Part shown: positions 1-7,270 of the stretch, in pieces | How the letters are laid out: each line of letters opens with the position of its first letter | How positions within the stretch are numbered: position 1 is the stretch's first letter | DNA from: Flavobacterium sp. Leaf82 | GTDB taxonomy: Bacteria > Bacteroidota > Bacteroidia > Flavobacteriales > Flavobacteriaceae | Length of the DNA: 64,000 bases | Assembly: GCF_001422725.1 (NCBI RefSeq) | Contig: NZ_LMMA01000023.1 | Coordinates: 89,593-153,592 of the forward strand | Direction of reading: 5' to 3' | Notes under the pieces: generated by a model | Seen by the model: the letters and a program-made list of their open reading frames with translations, nothing else | The model's database searches: none | Told to the model about the DNA's origin: nothing | Translations under genes and position numbers: made by a program

Positions 1-341
1 GGATTTATTTCTTTAACCGTGATGATAATATTCTGATCTGTTTCTTCTACTTTTTCAACTCCAATAGAATAACCACCAGTATTTTTCTCGCCCATGTTTA
101 AAATAACATAATTCGAATTACTAATATCATCATGTTTCATTTTATCAGATAAAAGCGGATCGTTTTCTAACATTTTGATTTCGTTAGATTCTGTCAAAAT
201 CTCAAAAAACTTAATATTTCCACCTCCGTCAGATTGTTCTGTTAGGACTTCATACAAAACTTTAGAACCTGAACCTGATGTTTTACTTGCTCCACAAGAA
301 ACCAAAACAAAAACTATTAAAACCAAAATTACTTTTTTCAT
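1..341 (-). CDS. PrcB-like lipoprotein, C-terminally truncated by window edge
   Basis: The minus-strand reading from the ATG at 341 stays open to base 1, giving about 113 residues; the C-terminus lies outside the window. The protein opens with a short basic, hydrophobic signal and a lipobox (VLVSCGAS), so it is probably a lipoprotein. The last part visible, NMGEKNTGGYSIGVEKVEE followed by a beta-rich stretch, resembles the C-terminal domain of the protease-complex subunit PrcB (a G-x-x-x-T-G-G-Y turn). It starts 26 bp after the bshA stop and so is probably co-transcribed with it. The domain call rests on motif memory; the role is unknown. Confidence 0.6.
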   Translation of the reverse strand, partial: MKKVILVLIVFVLVSCGASKTSGSGSKVLYEVLTEQSDGGGNIKFFEILTESNEIKMLENDPLLSDKMKHDDISNSNYVILNMGEKNTGGYSIGVEKVEETDQNIIITVKEIN

Positions 342-367
342 CTGCGTATATTTTAAAATTAATGCTT

Positions 368-1504
368 CTAATTTTTATAATCGTCAATTGCTCTTTGATA
401 CAAAGCTTCATATTTAGGCAATATATTTTTGATGTCGAATTTCTTAGCAACTTCTAAAGCATTCGCTTTAAATTCGCGCAACGTTTCATCATCTTTCAGA
501 ATTCTGATTGCATTCGCAGCCATTTCTTCTACATTGCCAACATTGCTCAAATACCCTGAAATACCATCAAAATTAACCTCCGGCAAACCTCCAGAATTAC
601 TCGAAATCACGGGAACACCACAAGCCATTGCTTCTAAAGCTGCTAAACCAAAACTTTCAGTTTCTGATGGCAATAAAAACAAATCGGTAAGACATAAAAT
701 TTTATCAATTTCGTTACTATTACCAAAGAAAATTACTTTGTCATAGATTCCCAATTCCATACATAAAGCTTCCGCCTTTTCTTTTTCAGGACCATCACCA
801 ACCATCATTAATTTTGCCGGCATTTCTTTCTGGATATTATAGAAAATCTTAATGATATCCGGAATACGTTTTACCTTTCTAAAATTACTGATATGTGTTA
901 TAATACGCTCATTTTCCTTCGCCATTACATAACGGTGACAAGGCTGTTGCGGATCTTTTCTCATTTTATCCAATTCGATAAAATTAGGAATCACCTTGAT
1001 TTTATTCTTAATCTTGAACAATTTCAAAGTATCATCTTTCAAACTCTGAGAAACAGACGTCACATAATCAGATTTATTGATACTAAAAGTCACCGCAGGT
1101 TTATAAAATGGGTGATTTCCAACCAGCGTAATATCAGTTCCGTGAAGTGTTGTAATCATAGGCAGATTAATTCCTTCATTCTTTAGCATTTGCTTTGCCA
1201 TATAACCCGCATAAGCGTGAGGAATAGCATAATGCACGTGCAAAACTTCGATTTTATATAATTTCACCATATCAACCAATTTGCTTGACAAAGCCAACTC
1301 ATACGGCTGATAATGAAAAAGAGGATATTCAGGAACGTTTACTTCGTGATAATGAACATTAGGATTTAAAAGTGCCAACCTAACCGGCTGACTATAAGTA
1401 ATAAAGTGGATTTCGTGTCCGCGTCTGGCTAATTCAAGGCCTAGTTCTGTTGCAACTACACCACTACCACCAAATGTTGGATAACAAACTATTGCTATTT
1501 TCAT
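368..1504 (-). CDS. bshA: N-acetyl-alpha-D-glucosaminyl L-malate synthase (bacillithiol biosynthesis)
   Basis: A GT4-family glycosyltransferase of 378 residues, the usual BshA length. It transfers GlcNAc from UDP-GlcNAc to L-malate, the first step of bacillithiol synthesis in the cytoplasm. The N-terminus MKIAIVCYPTFGGSGVVATE is highly typical of BshA (the GGSG loop binds substrate). The C-terminal half holds the GT-B nucleotide-sugar site, with LPSETESFGLAALEAMACG carrying the E-x7-E motif. The other bacillithiol genes (bshB, bshC) are not in the window. A promoter fitting the Bacteroidota consensus lies just upstream, and a perfect 16-bp palindrome directly abuts the start codon. Confidence 0.93.
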   Translation of the reverse strand: MKIAIVCYPTFGGSGVVATELGLELARRGHEIHFITYSQPVRLALLNPNVHYHEVNVPEYPLFHYQPYELALSSKLVDMVKLYKIEVLHVHYAIPHAYAGYMAKQMLKNEGINLPMITTLHGTDITLVGNHPFYKPAVTFSINKSDYVTSVSQSLKDDTLKLFKIKNKIKVIPNFIELDKMRKDPQQPCHRYVMAKENERIITHISNFRKVKRIPDIIKIFYNIQKEMPAKLMMVGDGPEKEKAEALCMELGIYDKVIFFGNSNEIDKILCLTDLFLLPSETESFGLAALEAMACGVPVISSNSGGLPEVNFDGISGYLSNVGNVEEMAANAIRILKDDETLREFKANALEVAKKFDIKNILPKYEALYQRAIDDYKN

Positions 1505-1520
1505 GTATTAAATTTAATAC
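1505..1520. promoter_or_regulatory. Perfect 16-bp palindrome abutting the bshA start codon
   Basis: GTATTAAATTTAATAC is a perfect palindrome occupying the 16 bases directly before the bshA ATG. It lies downstream of the predicted -7 box, so it is inside the 5' leader where the ribosome binds. It could be an operator or simply an A/T-rich initiation region; the sequence alone cannot decide. Confidence 0.35.
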
Positions 1521-1532
1521 TACGAAAGTACT

Positions 1533-1560
1533 CAAAAATAGCGTTATTCGAAGACTTCAA
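1533..1560 (-). promoter_or_regulatory. Predicted bshA promoter (TTG-N17-TATTTTTG)
   Basis: Read on the minus strand, a TTG (-33 element, plus-strand CAA 1558-1560) is followed by a 17-bp spacer and TATTTTTG (plus-strand CAAAAATA, 1533-1540). This fits the Flavobacterium consensus TTG-N17-23-TANNTTTG. Transcription would begin about 20-25 bp upstream of the bshA ATG. Confidence 0.5.
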
Positions 1561-1817
1561 TTGTTAGATTTTTGTGAATATTAGATTTATCACAGTATTA
1601 GATTGTTAGACCTTTAGATCACTATTATCGCTTTTATCCGAAGCAAATTCACAAGGCTTTGCGTTATAATTTTTATTTGTAGCAGAAAAATTGCATTCAA
1701 AAAACCACTTGTCCCGCTGTACGTTATATCTTTTCCTTGCTAAAAAAGCCAGAAAAAGGATACCACTTCCATCGGGGCTAGAATAGACGTTTTTATTTTT
1801 TAAACAATCACAGAGTT

Positions 1818-1850
1818 AAACCCGACAGGTTTTAAAAACCTGTCGGGTTT
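1818..1850. repeat. AAACCCGACAGG palindrome, copy 1
   Basis: Two 15-base arms (AAACCCGACAGGTTT and its exact complement) are separated by three bases. A nearly identical 33-bp copy occurs at 61072-61104. No gene borders it directly; the 1505-2147 gap otherwise holds only the R1 element, the bshA promoter and a terminator. It could act as a terminator hairpin, but its repeated occurrence points to a dispersed element. Confidence 0.75.
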
Positions 1851-1906
1851 GCCGTTTTTATCCTTATCAAAATTTAAAGTTTTAACAAAGTTCGTTTACA
1901 AAATCT

Positions 1907-2010
1907 TGTCATTTCGACCCAAGGGAGAAATCACACTCGTAAATCTACAAAAATTGAAAAATTTCTATGCGGAATTTCTAGTGTGATTTCTCCCTTGGGT
2001 CGAAATGACA
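1907..2010. repeat. Family R long inverted repeat, copy R1
   Basis: The 31-base arms at 1907-1937 (TGTCATTTCGACCCAAGGGA...) and 1980-2010 are perfect reverse complements around a 42-base loop. The loop contains CTATGCGGAATTTCT, related to CTATGCGGAGCTTCT in the partial element near 61160. Related elements occur at 21197, 44031, 49884, 50031 and 54693. No ORF lies inside. This is a dispersed repetitive palindrome, possibly a MITE-like or REP-like sequence. Confidence 0.85.
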
Positions 2011-2096
2011 AAAAATGCGTGTATCGTTTTAAGACCTAACGAATATTTATACTTACAAACCCGTAAATGTGATATTTCTTAACTGCTAAAAACAAA

Positions 2097-2127
2097 AAAA
2101 GGCACAAAACTAAGTTTCATGCCTTTT
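2097..2127 (-). terminator. Hairpin terminator after the 160-aa conserved gene
   Basis: On the minus strand AAAAGGCA, a 15-base loop and TGCCTTTT form an 8-bp stem followed by a T-rich tract. It lies about 20 bp beyond the stop at 2148 and should end the cluster that begins with the amidase gene. Confidence 0.6.
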
Positions 2128-2147
2128 AAAATATATTATAATTTCTC

Positions 2148-2630
2148 TTAGAAAAATCTGCTATGCCAGCTATCGACAGCAGGAACTTCCCATGATTCAT
2201 TGTATTCTTCGATATTATTTACAAGGTTATTGAAAACAATCGTATTCTCTGAAACCGATTTATCTTTTACCATTTTCTTGAAATCAATCAATGGTTTATG
2301 TGCAATATGTTCACCAAGTTTAAAAGTCACGTTCATTTTATCAAGCAAATCCACGTTATATTTTTTTTCTAAACCCTGGATAAATTCCACAGAACTATCA
2401 ATAGAACAACCAGTTGCTGCTTGTACATCCTGATTTACAGCCAGAATAATGAATCGGTTGTATTTTAATTGGTACGAAGCTTCTAAACTTGTTCCGTGTG
2501 CTGCCCAACCTTCCACGAAAGCTTTCAGGTCAGTTTCTATTTCAGAAAATTCTTCCTCAGAAAATTTTCTGTTTGATTGATAAATCCAGATTCTGGATTC
2601 ACCAGGTAAATCTTCAAAAGGTATATACAT
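2148..2630 (-). CDS. Conserved Bacteroidota protein of unknown function (160 aa)
   Basis: A small soluble protein without signal peptide or membrane segment. It begins MYIPFEDLPGESRIWIYQ, which I recognise as a protein widely conserved in flavobacteria and often labelled ABC transporter ATPase in databases. No Walker A (GxxGxGKS/T) or signature motif is present, so that label is not supported. The gene is last in a minus-strand run after the two Fe-S protein genes, with a 96-bp gap holding A/T-rich imperfect repeats (TTTTAGATT units). The function is unknown; the context hints at a link to the Fe-S or envelope genes. Confidence 0.7.
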   Translation of the reverse strand: MYIPFEDLPGESRIWIYQSNRKFSEEEFSEIETDLKAFVEGWAAHGTSLEASYQLKYNRFIILAVNQDVQAATGCSIDSSVEFIQGLEKKYNVDLLDKMNVTFKLGEHIAHKPLIDFKKMVKDKSVSENTIVFNNLVNNIEEYNESWEVPAVDSWHSRFF

Positions 2631-2726
2631 TTTTAATTTTAGATTTTAGATTGTTGATTTTAGATTTGAAAAAGTTTCAAGTTTCAGGTTCAAAAAACTT
2701 AGAACCTTAGCGACTCAGAACCTTAT

Positions 2727-3518
2727 TTACAAATCCTGCGCATTTGCAATTAACTCAGCAATATCCATTACTTTTACTTGCCCTTCTTTTTCCTGATGTT
2801 TAATACCATCAGTTAACATCGTATTACAAAACGGACATCCCGCTGCAATAATATCCGGTTTTACTTCCAGAGCATCTTCTGTACGCAATACGTTTACTTC
2901 TTTATTTCCTGGTTCAGCATCTTTAAACATTTGTGCTCCACCTGCTCCACAGCATAAACCATTAGCTTTAGAACGTTTCATTTCGACTAATTCTACATCA
3001 AGCTTTTCGATTAAATCTCTTGGTGCTTCATAAATCTTATTGGCTCTTCCTAAATAACAAGGATCGTGAAAAGTGATTTTCTTTCCTTTAAACTGTCCGC
3101 CTTCAACGGTTAATCTTCCGTCATCCATTAACGACTTTAAAAATTCAGTATGATGAATTACATCATATTGACCACCTAATTCAGGATATTCGTTTTTTAA
3201 AGTATTAAAACAATGCGGACAAGCCGTAACGATTTTTTTTGCTTCATAAGCATTCAAAACCTCGATATTCATCATGGCTTGCATCTGAAACAAAAATTCA
3301 TTTCCAGCACGTTTTGCAGGATCTCCGGTACAACTCTCTTCTGTACCAAGAACTGCAAAAGAAACATTAGTACGATTTAAGATTCGTACAAATGCTTTTG
3401 TAATTTTTTTTGCTCTATCATCAAAACTTCCTGCACAACCTACCCAAAACAAAACTTCTGGTTGTTTTCCTTCGGCCAGCATTTCTGCCATTGTTGGTAC
3501 TACTAAACTTTCTGACAT
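2727..3518 (-). CDS. CCG-domain (heterodisulfide-reductase-B-like) Fe-S protein
   Basis: A soluble protein of 263 residues with two cysteine-rich CCG-type domains. The first carries GCAGS, EESCTGDP and ACPHCFNTL; the second carries HDPCYLGR, GLCCGAGGAQMF and GCPFCNTML. These match the C-x(n)-CC-x(n)-C-x-x-C ligand pattern of HdrB, GlpC and LldE, which holds a non-cubane [4Fe-4S] cluster or passes electrons to a small oxidoreductase. It follows the membrane Fe-S gene after 135 bp. The two products together have the parts of an HdrDE-like or ETF:menaquinone-oxidoreductase-like complex split over two genes. Substrate and partner are inferred, not seen. Confidence 0.8.
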   Translation of the reverse strand: MSESLVVPTMAEMLAEGKQPEVLFWVGCAGSFDDRAKKITKAFVRILNRTNVSFAVLGTEESCTGDPAKRAGNEFLFQMQAMMNIEVLNAYEAKKIVTACPHCFNTLKNEYPELGGQYDVIHHTEFLKSLMDDGRLTVEGGQFKGKKITFHDPCYLGRANKIYEAPRDLIEKLDVELVEMKRSKANGLCCGAGGAQMFKDAEPGNKEVNVLRTEDALEVKPDIIAAGCPFCNTMLTDGIKHQEKEGQVKVMDIAELIANAQDL

Positions 3519-3653
3519 CTTCTTATTTTGTTAAATCGGTTAATTGTTAATTTGGTTAATCGCTCTCTTGAAATAACCATTTCCCTAACATCAACACCGA
3601 AATTTATTTTACGAATCGATTAAACGGTTAAACGAATAACCAGTTAAACTATT

Positions 3654-4988
3654 TTAGTTCTCATTTTTCCAATTAAGTCTATCCTGCTGATTGTATTGCC
3701 AAGGTGCGCCATTATTTTCGATATTTGTCATCATAGCATTCAATGACATTGGAGCAGCACTTTGTTCCATCACTAAATAACGACGCATATCCATAATAAT
3801 AGATAACGGGCTAATATTTACCGGACATTCTTCTACACAGGCATTACATGATGTACACGCCCATAATTCTTCAGGAGTAATATAATCGTTCAATAATGTT
3901 TTATTATCCGGAACAAAAACACCTTTATTGGCATCAATATTTTTTCCTACTTCCTGCAGACGATCTCTTGTATCCATCATAATTTTACGAGGAGACAATT
4001 TTTTACCAGTTTGATTTGCAGGACATGATGATGTACAACGTCCACATTCTGTACAAGTATAAGCGTTTAATAGCTGAACCCAGTTTAAATCCTGAACATC
4101 ACTCGCTCCAAATTTAGACGGAGCAGCATTTTCATCTACCGGAGCAGCTGCAAAAGGATCTGCATTTGGATCCATCATTAACTTCACCTCTTTTGTAACG
4201 GACTCAAGATTATCAAACTGTCCTTCTGGATTTAAGTTTGCAAAATAAGTGTTTGGGAAAGCCAATAGAATATGCAAGTGTTTTGAGAAGTATAAATAGT
4301 TCATAAAAACAAGAATACCTGCAATATGCAACCACCAGAACACTTCAGACAATAACATGACTAATTCATTAGACATTCCGTTAAAGATTGGCGCAATAAA
4401 CTGACTCACAGGGAAACTTCCTGCTTTATGAAAATGCGAAAATCCTCCAGGAACATTTTGCAAATGCAAATCAGATGCATTCATCAATAAAAACAATGTC
4501 ATTAATACCATCTCGAAATACAAGATGTAATTGGCATCGCTTTTAGGAAATCCATTTAAATCAGGATTGATAAAACGTTTTAAACGAATGATATTTCTTC
4601 TGATCCAGAAAACGGATACGGCAACGAGCACTAAAAGTGCTAATATTTCAAAAGAACCTATTAGTACATTATAAGCTGTTCCTAAAAAAGCAAAAACTCT
4701 ATGTGTACCAAATAAACCATCAATGATGATTTCCAGTAATTCTATATTAATGATTATAAAACCTAGGTAAACAACGATATGCAACACTCCCGCTACAGGA
4801 CGTTTTACCATCTTAGATTGCCCAAGAGCAATCATTGCCATGTTTTTCCAACGTGCTTTAGAATTATCTTTTCGATTTACATCTACTCCCAAATTAATGT
4901 TTCGGATGATTTTTTTTACGCTCGTTGCAAAAAAACCGAAACCAACTATAAGAAGGATAGCGAATAAAATATTATCTAAATAACTCAT
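3654..4988 (-). CDS. Membrane-anchored (Fe-S)-binding oxidoreductase subunit
   Basis: 444 residues. The N-terminal half has about five to six hydrophobic segments like the NarI/DsrM/HdrE cytochrome-b-type anchor, with possible haem-ligand histidines (VLHIVVYLG, WWLHIAGI). The soluble C-terminal part has two classic [4Fe-4S] motifs, CTECGRCTSSCP near residue 315 and CTSCNACVEECP near 385. It probably exchanges electrons between the quinone pool and the CCG protein encoded next. The gene begins 5 bp after the MCE-protein stop, so translation of the two is tightly linked. An electron-transfer protein co-transcribed with envelope genes is unusual. Confidence 0.8.
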   Translation of the reverse strand: MSYLDNILFAILLIVGFGFFATSVKKIIRNINLGVDVNRKDNSKARWKNMAMIALGQSKMVKRPVAGVLHIVVYLGFIIINIELLEIIIDGLFGTHRVFAFLGTAYNVLIGSFEILALLVLVAVSVFWIRRNIIRLKRFINPDLNGFPKSDANYILYFEMVLMTLFLLMNASDLHLQNVPGGFSHFHKAGSFPVSQFIAPIFNGMSNELVMLLSEVFWWLHIAGILVFMNYLYFSKHLHILLAFPNTYFANLNPEGQFDNLESVTKEVKLMMDPNADPFAAAPVDENAAPSKFGASDVQDLNWVQLLNAYTCTECGRCTSSCPANQTGKKLSPRKIMMDTRDRLQEVGKNIDANKGVFVPDNKTLLNDYITPEELWACTSCNACVEECPVNISPLSIIMDMRRYLVMEQSAAPMSLNAMMTNIENNGAPWQYNQQDRLNWKNEN

Positions 4989-4993
4989 TCTAA

Positions 4994-5959
4994 TTAATTT
5001 TTAGTAGTTGAATTTGCATCTTCTGCCGGTGCAACATAGGGCTTATTTTTCTTTCCAAAAAGAGAAACATTTACATAACGTGTTGGATATAAACGAACAT
5101 CCTGCAATAATAACTCTAACTCTTTTGAAGTTTTAGCCAGGTTATTATATAAAGCATCATCGTTTAATAATTTTCCTGCAGTTCCTTTTCCTGAATTTAA
5201 GTTATTCATTATTCCATCTACTTTCGCCAAAGTCTGGTTTAGATTTCTAACTGTTTTTCCTAAATCAGCTTTATTTAACGAATCAGATATTTTATTGAAG
5301 TTGCTTGACATTTTATTAAAGTTTGTCACCACTCCGTTAATCTGACCTTTATTTGTATCTAAAATTGAATTAAGACTTCCGGAAGCTCTATGAAATTGCT
5401 CCATAGTCTGGCTCAATTCTGCTAAAGATTTTTTTAGATTCTCTTGTCCTTGTTTGTCTAAAACATTGTTTAATCCGGAAACAAGTGTATTGATATTAAG
5501 CAGCATTAGATCTAATTTTTGCTGAATAGGTTCAATTTTACCTCCTAAAGATTCAGTTAATCCTAATTCTACGGTAGAATCAAGAGTTTGTCCTTCAACA
5601 GCAGGATCTTTATCTTCCAGGTTAGGCAAAATTTTAATCTGTTTTCCGCCAATTAAGCTTGGAGAATACAAAGATGCTTTACTTGTTTTCGAAATAGGAA
5701 AATCTGTTTTTAATTGAAGTTCAACTAATAATTTACCTGTTATTTCATTAATTGTAATTTTACTTACTTTACCTATTATAAGACCATTTATGGTAACTGG
5801 AGCTGATGCTGACAAATCCTCAACATTATCATATTGTACATATAATGTTTTATAATTTGTAAAAAGGTCTTTGCCTTTTAAAAAACTGTAGCCCCAAATA
5901 AATAATAATATTGACGCGATGACTAAAATAGCCGTTTTAATTTCTCTTGTTAGTTTCAA
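4994..5959 (-). CDS. MCE/MlaD-family lipid-transport protein
   Basis: 321 residues: an N-terminal anchor helix (AILVIASILLFIWGYSFL), then one MCE domain from about residue 35 to 115 (VEDLSASAPVTINGLIIGKV), then a long helical, coiled-coil-like tail to about residue 290. This is the layout of a periplasmic MlaD-like subunit of an ABC lipid transporter that moves phospholipids between the membranes. No ATPase (MlaF) or permease (MlaE) gene is adjacent in the window. It sits between the amidase (50 bp upstream) and the membrane Fe-S gene (5 bp downstream), fitting an envelope-biogenesis operon. Confidence 0.85.
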   Translation of the reverse strand: MKLTREIKTAILVIASILLFIWGYSFLKGKDLFTNYKTLYVQYDNVEDLSASAPVTINGLIIGKVSKITINEITGKLLVELQLKTDFPISKTSKASLYSPSLIGGKQIKILPNLEDKDPAVEGQTLDSTVELGLTESLGGKIEPIQQKLDLMLLNINTLVSGLNNVLDKQGQENLKKSLAELSQTMEQFHRASGSLNSILDTNKGQINGVVTNFNKMSSNFNKISDSLNKADLGKTVRNLNQTLAKVDGIMNNLNSGKGTAGKLLNDDALYNNLAKTSKELELLLQDVRLYPTRYVNVSLFGKKNKPYVAPAEDANSTTKN

Positions 5960-6009
5960 AATTCTTAGTGTTTGTACAAAATTAATATAAATATTCGAAC
6001 TTGTAGCTA

Positions 6010-7137
6010 TTATTTGATGGCGTCCTGAATACTGATCTTTTCCCCGTCTTTATTTGCAATTAAAAAAGCAGCTCCATATCCTTTATCCTTAGCTTCTTCC
6101 AAATATTTTTTAGCGGTTTCATAATTTGAAGTTTCCTGATAGAAATATTTGTAAATGTTATTTTCGTACAACATTGTTACATTCTTCAAACCTTTAAAAT
6201 TTTTAGGCTCCAGCGGTGTTTTTTTAATACTTGCAATAAGCTGTACTTTAAAGAAGATCCCTTTTGGAGCATTCTTAGCCGCTGCTGCACTTTCTACAAC
6301 CTTTGTTTTAGTTGGTGTCGAAGTATCTTTTGCCGGTCTTGCCTCTATCATTTCAGTACTTCCTGAACCAAAATATTCTCTTTTATAACTTAAAATAGCT
6401 TCTGCAATTGCTTTTGCAATATCGTCTTGTCCTTCTTCTGAATTTAAAATATTCCCTTCTGTTGGGTTAGATACAAAGCCGGTTTCTACTAAAACTCTTG
6501 GCATATAAGCTTTATGCAGTACCATAAAAGGTGCCTGCTTCACTCCTCCTTGTCTTAGTTTTTTTCCTAGTTTTTCAAAATTATCTTCAATTTTACTTGC
6601 TAATGAAATACTATTATCCTGATATTCTTCCTGCATTAATGTCAATCCAATCATAGATTCAGGAGAATTTGGATCATAACCTTCATATTTACGTTTATAA
6701 TCTTTCTCTAAGGTAATAACAGAGTTCTCCTTTTTTGCAGCCTCAAGATTCGATGCCAATTTACTTAAACCCATTACATAAGTTTCTGTTCCATCTGCAG
6801 CAGTATTTTTATTGGCATTACAGTGAATCGAAACAAAAATATTTGAATTTGCCCTGTTGGCAATATTAGCTCTTTCGACCAAATCGATAAAAACATCCGT
6901 TTTACGGGTATAAATAACATTTACGTTTGGACTCGCCTCTAAAATCTTCCCCACTTTTAAAACAATAGCCAAAGCAATATTTTTTTCAATCCGTCCGCTA
7001 TAAACAGCTCCAAAGTCATGATCTCCATGCCCGGCATCAAGTGTTACCTTAAAAACATTTGATTGGCTATAGGAACAAAAAGACAATATCGTGAGAAAAA
7101 AAGTAAATATTACTTTAATTGTGTTAAATCTATTCAT
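6010..7137 (-). CDS. N-acetylmuramoyl-L-alanine amidase (Amidase_3) with SPOR-like C-terminus
   Basis: The start at 7137 is preferred over the upstream alternative at 7203 because it places a normal signal peptide (MNRFNTIKVIFTFF...SYSQ) at the N-terminus; this gives 375 residues. The Amidase_3 domain carries the zinc ligands in LDAGHGDHDFGA, KNIAL-preceding E, SIHCNAN, and the catalytic Glu in LVETGFVSN. The last 80 residues (FFKVQLIASIKK...) resemble a SPOR peptidoglycan-binding domain. It cleaves the bond between MurNAc and the stem peptide in the periplasm, probably during cell separation. It is divergent from lptD and first in the minus-strand cluster. Confidence 0.88.
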   Translation of the reverse strand: MNRFNTIKVIFTFFLTILSFCSYSQSNVFKVTLDAGHGDHDFGAVYSGRIEKNIALAIVLKVGKILEASPNVNVIYTRKTDVFIDLVERANIANRANSNIFVSIHCNANKNTAADGTETYVMGLSKLASNLEAAKKENSVITLEKDYKRKYEGYDPNSPESMIGLTLMQEEYQDNSISLASKIEDNFEKLGKKLRQGGVKQAPFMVLHKAYMPRVLVETGFVSNPTEGNILNSEEGQDDIAKAIAEAILSYKREYFGSGSTEMIEARPAKDTSTPTKTKVVESAAAAKNAPKGIFFKVQLIASIKKTPLEPKNFKGLKNVTMLYENNIYKYFYQETSNYETAKKYLEEAKDKGYGAAFLIANKDGEKISIQDAIK

Positions 7138-7214
7138 AAATCTAAAAGTTAATTTTAATAAAACGTAACAGCTATAATTTTTACAATTGATTATTTTTGA
7201 CAAAAAATTATATG

Positions 7215-7222
7215 TAAGTTTG
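7215..7222 (+). promoter_or_regulatory. -7 box candidate for lptD (TAAGTTTG)
   Basis: TAAGTTTG fits TANNTTTG and lies about 49 bp upstream of the chosen lptD start. The nearest upstream TTG triplets give spacers of 15 or 25 bp rather than the usual 17-23, so the -33 element is uncertain. Confidence 0.35.
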
Positions 7223-7270
7223 ACATGTCAAAAAACAAGCCATAATTTTACAAAAATAGCATTTAAACCT

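Noticed and set aside
2148..2630. Label as ABC transporter ATPase
   Set aside because: The 160-residue protein has no Walker A, signature or Walker B motif; the database name for this family is not supported by the sequence.
7187..7270. Longer LptD start at TTG 7187
   Set aside because: It would place translation before the predicted promoter box and add a non-signal-like leader in front of a clear signal peptide.
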